A DNA stretch of 6,045 nucleotides from Segatella salivae DSM 15606. Its GTDB lineage: Bacteria > Bacteroidota > Bacteroidia > Bacteroidales > Bacteroidaceae. The notes beneath the pieces were generated by a model that saw nothing but the letters and a program-made list of their open reading frames with translations, was not told the DNA's origin and searched no databases. Both the position numbers and the translations under genes were made by a program. This document shows positions 5,076-6,045 of this stretch, piece after piece (within the stretch, counting starts at the first letter, position 1; the number at the start of each line of letters is the position of its first letter). The stretch lies in NCBI RefSeq assembly GCF_000185845.1, contig NZ_GL629647.1:3096822-3102866 (forward strand). Direction: 5' to 3'.

Positions 5076-6045
5076 ATGAATAAAAGAATCAAGAATATTT
5101 TAAGATGTTATGCGGCAGGAATGGGTATCAAGGAAACGGCATCCACGTTCCATACTTCCCGTAACACTGTTCGCAAGTATGTCCGCCTGTTCCTTTCAAA
5201 TGGGAAAAGCATCGATCAGCTTCTCTCCCTTTCCGAGGAGCAGTTGCATGAGATGTTTGGCGGGACGGAATCCCGACGTCGGGAGCCTTCCTCCAAAAGG
5301 ATTGAATTGGAGGCTTTGCTTCCCGGATATGTATCTCGCCTGACACGCAAGGGGATGAGTGTCAGGAAACTTTTCAAGGAGTATCATTCCGAGTATCCTG
5401 ATGGTCTTCAGCTGTCTTCCTTCAAGCGGGCTGTCCGCCAGTACAAGTTCCACATCAAGGTCGTCGGCCATGTCGAACACTATGCCGCAGACCAGATGTA
5501 TGTTGATTTTGCCGGTGACAGGCTTGAAGTTGTCGATGAGATGACTGGCGAGACGAAGAAGGTAGAAGTCTTTGTTGCCATCCTTCCGTTCAGTCATTAC
5601 ACCTACTGTGAGGCCGTATGGTCGCAGCGCAAGGAAGACCTGATCAAGGGATGCGAGAATGCCATGCTGTATTTCGAAGGGGCTCCGGCGGCAATAGTTC
5701 CCGACAATCTGAAGGCAACCGTCACACGAAGTGACCGCAACGAGCCTGTCATCAATGACGATTTTGCCGCTTTTGCTGAGTATTACGGCTGTGCGGTCTA
5801 TCCCGCCCGTGTACGCCACCCCAAGGACAAGGCCCTTGTTGAAAACGCTGTGAAGCTTCTCTACCATTCTGTTTACCCGGACATAGAGGGAATGACTTTC
5901 TCCAGTCTGAACAATCTCAATGCCGCCATCCATGTTTCCCTGAACGATTTCAATGAAAAGGTGATGGCCGGCCGGGAGGCGCCACGCAAGGAGATGTTCC
6001 TGCGTGGTGAGAAGGGCTACCTCCGCCCGCTTCCACTGAAACGCT
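5076..6045 (+). CDS. istA: IS21-family transposase IstA, intact but running off the right edge
   Basis: From ATG at 5076 the frame is open for 323 codons to the window end, with no stop or frameshift; the family is usually around 500 residues. Order of parts: an N-terminal helix-turn-helix (about residues 14-36, GIKETASTFHTSRNTVRKYV), a linker, then an rve/DDE core. The catalytic triad is complete: Asp144 in MYVDFAGD, Asp210 in IVPDNLKAT and Glu256 in DKALVENAV. IstA cuts and joins the element ends; the ATPase IstB, expected directly downstream, helps choose the target and is out of view. The start is supported by MNKRIKNILRCYAAGMGIKE, a normal IstA N-terminus. Codon use favours C or G at third positions, unlike the lipoprotein genes. 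The several open frames on the opposite strand (5128-5933) are shadows of this gene. The element looks recent and possibly active. Confidence 0.95.
   Translation, partial: MNKRIKNILRCYAAGMGIKETASTFHTSRNTVRKYVRLFLSNGKSIDQLLSLSEEQLHEMFGGTESRRREPSSKRIELEALLPGYVSRLTRKGMSVRKLFKEYHSEYPDGLQLSSFKRAVRQYKFHIKVVGHVEHYAADQMYVDFAGDRLEVVDEMTGETKKVEVFVAILPFSHYTYCEAVWSQRKEDLIKGCENAMLYFEGAPAAIVPDNLKATVTRSDRNEPVINDDFAAFAEYYGCAVYPARVRHPKDKALVENAVKLLYHSVYPDIEGMTFSSLNNLNAAIHVSLNDFNEKVMAGREAPRKEMFLRGEKGYLRPLPLKR

Larger units (their letters stand above)
4908..6045 (+). mobile_element. IS21-family insertion sequence, left part, inserted in the IS3/IS481-type transposase gene
   Basis: The left boundary is inferred to lie between about 4897 and 4918, where transposase similarity is lost and the element's terminal subrepeats begin. 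It contains the subrepeats at 4920-4974, a leader with a -7 box and istA. The istB gene and right end lie beyond the window. Its base composition is clearly richer in G and C than the lipoprotein region, consistent with separate arrival. The exact end and target duplication cannot be read without the right end. Confidence 0.75.

Noticed and set aside
5196..5933. Minus-strand 245-codon open frame
   Set aside because: It is antisense to istA, whose frame has a full DDE triad and helix-turn-helix; such long shadows are common opposite G/C-rich genes.
1..6045. CRISPR array, tRNA, rRNA or known riboswitch
   Set aside because: No regularly spaced repeats with unique spacers, cloverleaf, ribosomal core or recognisable aptamer was seen on either strand.

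Overview
The window looks like an accessory region of a gut Bacteroidales genome (Bacteroides, Phocaeicola, Parabacteroides or a relative). This rests on the insertion-sequence types, the short lipobox signal peptides, the A/T-rich leaders mostly lacking a Shine-Dalgarno sequence, and TAnnTTTG-type -7 boxes. The genus cannot be fixed from the sequence.

Layout. Positions 1-67 hold the tail of a frameshifted IS21-type istA (+). It is fused near 65-70 to the N-terminal third of an IS4-family transposase (66-578, -). A lipoprotein with a carboxypeptidase-regulatory-like domain follows (681-1010, -), probably ended by a hairpin/T-run terminator at 625-653. Positions 1011-1326 hold no convincing gene. 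At 1327-1536 (-) lies the C-terminal end of a putative zinc-metallopeptidase toxin tip (HENAH motif), cut off exactly where a 35-bp IS terminal repeat begins (1508-1542). Next come a 401-residue lipoprotein with a C-terminal SH3 domain (1582-2787, -), a decayed stretch with an open-frame remnant (2885-3025, -) and a large inverted repeat (3279-3339), and a 279-residue lipoprotein with a DUF5991-like second half (3474-4313, -). Then come the second, inverted copy of the 35-bp repeat (4412-4446) and the C-terminal half of an IS3/IS481-type transposase (4451-4906, -). That transposase is broken by an IS21 element whose istA (5076 onward, +) is intact up to the window edge.

Interpretation. All cargo genes lie on the minus strand. 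They are unrelated small lipoproteins, and two of them lie downstream of what look like decayed C-terminal coding remnants. The simplest reading is a graveyard of polymorphic-toxin tips with surviving periplasmic immunity-type lipoproteins, embedded in nested and rearranged insertion sequences. This recalls the orphan-immunity (acquired interbacterial defence) clusters described in Bacteroidales, but the immunity role is inference: no cognate toxin is intact here. The 35-bp repeats (34/35 identical, inverted, tips facing the cargo) frame a 2.87-kb block carrying two of the three lipoproteins, so the block could have moved, or could invert, as a unit.
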